From NCBI GenBank assembly GCA_949373155.1, contig CASICK010000004.1, forward strand, positions 1-64,000: a DNA stretch of 64,000 nt. The letters are read 5' to 3'. The notes below the pieces were generated by a model. The model worked only from the letters and a program-made list of their open reading frames with translations. It did no database searches and was not told the origin of the DNA. This stretch comes from an uncultured Synechococcus sp. Its GTDB lineage: Bacteria > Cyanobacteriota > Cyanobacteriia > PCC-6307 > Cyanobiaceae. Shown here piece by piece: positions 62,641 through 64,000 of the stretch (the first letter of the stretch is position 1; each line of letters begins with the position of its first letter). Made by a program: the position numbers and the translations under genes.

Positions 62641-64000
62641 ATGGGCCGGATCGTCGGAATCGACCTGGGAACCACGAACTCCGTCGTCGCCGTGCTCGAA
62701 GCGGGTCGACCGGTTGTGATTGCCAACGCGGAAGGCACAAGGACAACTCCATCGGTTGTTGGTTACACCAAAGAAGATGAGCTGCTGGTTGGTCAGCCCG
62801 CTAGGCGCCAACTCGTTCTCAACCCTCGCAATACGTTTTCCAATCTCAAGCGCTTTGTTGGTCGGGCCTGGGATGAACTCGACGACAACACGCTCACCGT
62901 TCCCTACACGGTGAGCGCAAACAACCAGGGCAACGTTCGTGTGGCCTGTCCTCAGACCGAACGGGAATATGCCCCTGAAGAGCTTGTTTCGAGCATCTTG
63001 CGCAAGCTTGTAGATGACGCCAGCACCTACCTAGGCGAAACGGTTGATGCAGCCGTTCTCACCGTTCCGGCTTACTTCAATGATGCCCAACGTCAGGCCA
63101 CTCGAGACGCGGGACGCCTTGCCGGATTGTCGATTGAACGGATTCTCAATGAGCCAACGGCTGCAGCCCTTGCCTACGGCTTTGATCGCAGTGCTGTTCG
63201 TCGCGTTCTCGTTTTCGATCTGGGTGGAGGCACATTTGATGTCTCGCTCCTTCGGATCGCTAATGGTGTCTTCGATGTGAAGTCCACCAATGGCGACACC
63301 CAATTGGGTGGCAATGACTTTGATCAACTGATCGTTGATTGGCTTGCCGATTCCTTTTTCCAGCACAATCAAATTGATCTGCGTAGGGATCGTCAAGCGC
63401 TTCAACGTCTCACTGAAGCCGCTGAAAAAGCCAAGCAAGAACTCTCAGGCGTGTCCACCACACCGATTTCCCTTCCCTTTATTGCAACCGGTCAGGAAGG
63501 CCCTCTTCACATCGAGACCACCCTCGATCGCAAAACATTTGAAAGCCTCTGCCCTGATTTGCTTGATCGATTACTAACTCCCGTCCAGGCTGCTCTGCGC
63601 GACTCGGGCTGGCTTGCAGAAGACATTGATGACGTTGTGCTTGTGGGTGGCAGCACACGGATGCCGATGGTGATGCAGCTCGTGCGGACTTTGATTCCTC
63701 AAGACCCTTGTCAATCCGTCAATCCCGATGAAGTTGTGGCTGTGGGTGCAGCCGTTCAGGCCGGAATCATCACTGGTGAGCTTAGAGATCTGCTGCTGAA
63801 TGACGTCACACCCCTGTCTCTTGGCTTGGAAACCGTGGGTGGCCTCATGAAGGTATTGATCCCTCGGAATACACCAATTCCAGTACGTCAATCCGACGTG
63901 TTCAGCACCTCAGGAGCAAATCAATCTTCTGTTGAAATTCACGTTTGGCAAGGTGAGCGTCAAATGGCGCAAGACAACAAGTCATTAGGACGTTTCCGTC
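62641..64000 (+). CDS. dnaK: Hsp70-type chaperone DnaK paralog (partial)
   Basis: 453 codons from ATG 62641 to the window edge. [20 protein letters not shown] opens the ATPase domain, followed by [40 protein letters not shown] and [33 protein letters not shown] begins the substrate domain. Cyanobacteria carry three or more DnaK paralogs; the N-terminal wording and isolation from grpE/dnaJ suggest DnaK1 or DnaK3 rather than the essential DnaK2, not proven. A broken J-domain gene occurs at 8.5 kb. Confidence 0.93.
   Translation, partial: MGRIVGIDLGTTNSVVAVLEAGRPVVIANAEGTRTTPSVVGYTKEDELLVGQPARRQLVLNPRNTFSNLKRFVGRAWDELDDNTLTVPYTVSANNQGNVRVACPQTEREYAPEELVSSILRKLVDDASTYLGETVDAAVLTVPAYFNDAQRQATRDAGRLAGLSIERILNEPTAAALAYGFDRSAVRRVLVFDLGGGTFDVSLLRIANGVFDVKSTNGDTQLGGNDFDQLIVDWLADSFFQHNQIDLRRDRQALQRLTEAAEKAKQELSGVSTTPISLPFIATGQEGPLHIETTLDRKTFESLCPDLLDRLLTPVQAALRDSGWLAEDIDDVVLVGGSTRMPMVMQLVRTLIPQDPCQSVNPDEVVAVGAAVQAGIITGELRDLLLNDVTPLSLGLETVGGLMKVLIPRNTPIPVRQSDVFSTSGANQSSVEIHVWQGERQMAQDNKSLGRFR

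Noticed and set aside
1..64000. CRISPR array, prophage, insertion sequence or integrase
   Set aside because: No regularly spaced repeats, transposase, recombinase or phage structural genes were seen. The GH104 lysozyme has a signal peptide and stands alone among host genes.

Overview
The window reads as the chromosome of a marine picocyanobacterium of the Synechococcus/Cyanobium group. Direct evidence is a set of oxygenic-phototroph genes (psaK, petN, thf1/psb29, a psb32-like TPM protein, a PucC-type carrier, an SLH-domain porin, YggT/Ycf19, DUF2499/DUF3593), a complete glucosylglycerol operon (ggpS-ggtBCDA) typical of saline habitats, and a layout of short, often overlapping genes. Base composition is mixed: core genes look moderate in GC, while about 3-18 kb and 28.5-30.5 kb are visibly AT-rich and accessory in character. 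Assignment to a coastal, moderate-GC lineage is an inference.

Layout. 0-3 kb: a partial FAD oxidoreductase with a coupled methyltransferase (a pair I associate with type III polyketide synthases) and an atypical SDR epimerase. 3-10 kb: a damaged stretch. An SDR, an SLH porin, a J-domain protein and a DUF3598 protein all carry frameshifts. The stretch also holds a cobalamin riboswitch controlling a HupE-type cobalt transporter, and an RsmE-like methyltransferase with a small Cys-rich partner. 10-13.3 kb: small hypothetical genes, a SemiSWEET, a PAP/fibrillin protein and a DUF427 protein. 13.4-18.8 kb: a ligase-associated DNA repair cassette (exonuclease, ATP-dependent ligase, a 59-residue overlapping ORF, DEXH helicase). 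19-28.5 kb: housekeeping genes (nadA, metallophosphatase, glycosyltransferase-like, GH104 lysozyme-like, psb32-like, MidA-like, aroB, an orphan sugar permease, purK). 28.5-30.5 kb: gene-poor AT-rich DNA with a few small ORFs.

30.5-46 kb: photosynthesis and protein quality control (pucC-like, clpS, petN, thf1, clpP, ftsH), then macB-like permease, pyk, mazG, yggT, scpB, ilvA and dxs. 46-59.5 kb: psaK, DUF3593, DUF2499, csaB, then a long minus-strand run: 2Fe-2S ferredoxin, inositol phosphatase, hisZ, 4Fe-4S ferredoxin, htpG, rpmB, peroxiredoxin, ggpS, ggtB, two permeases, ggtA. A tRNA-Ser(GGA) lies at 59.45 kb. 59.7-64 kb: pstC-pstA-pstB diverging from a dnaK paralog that runs off the end.

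Functionally the window joins compatible-solute synthesis and recapture, phosphate uptake, cobalt supply under B12 control, DNA repair and chaperone/protease systems. No CRISPR array, integrase, insertion sequence or prophage was seen. The points most worth a second look are the cluster of frameshifted genes at 3-10 kb, the small ORF inside the repair cassette, the riboswitch-hupE unit with its TTG start, and the unannotatably small ORFs next to petN and at 29.7 kb.
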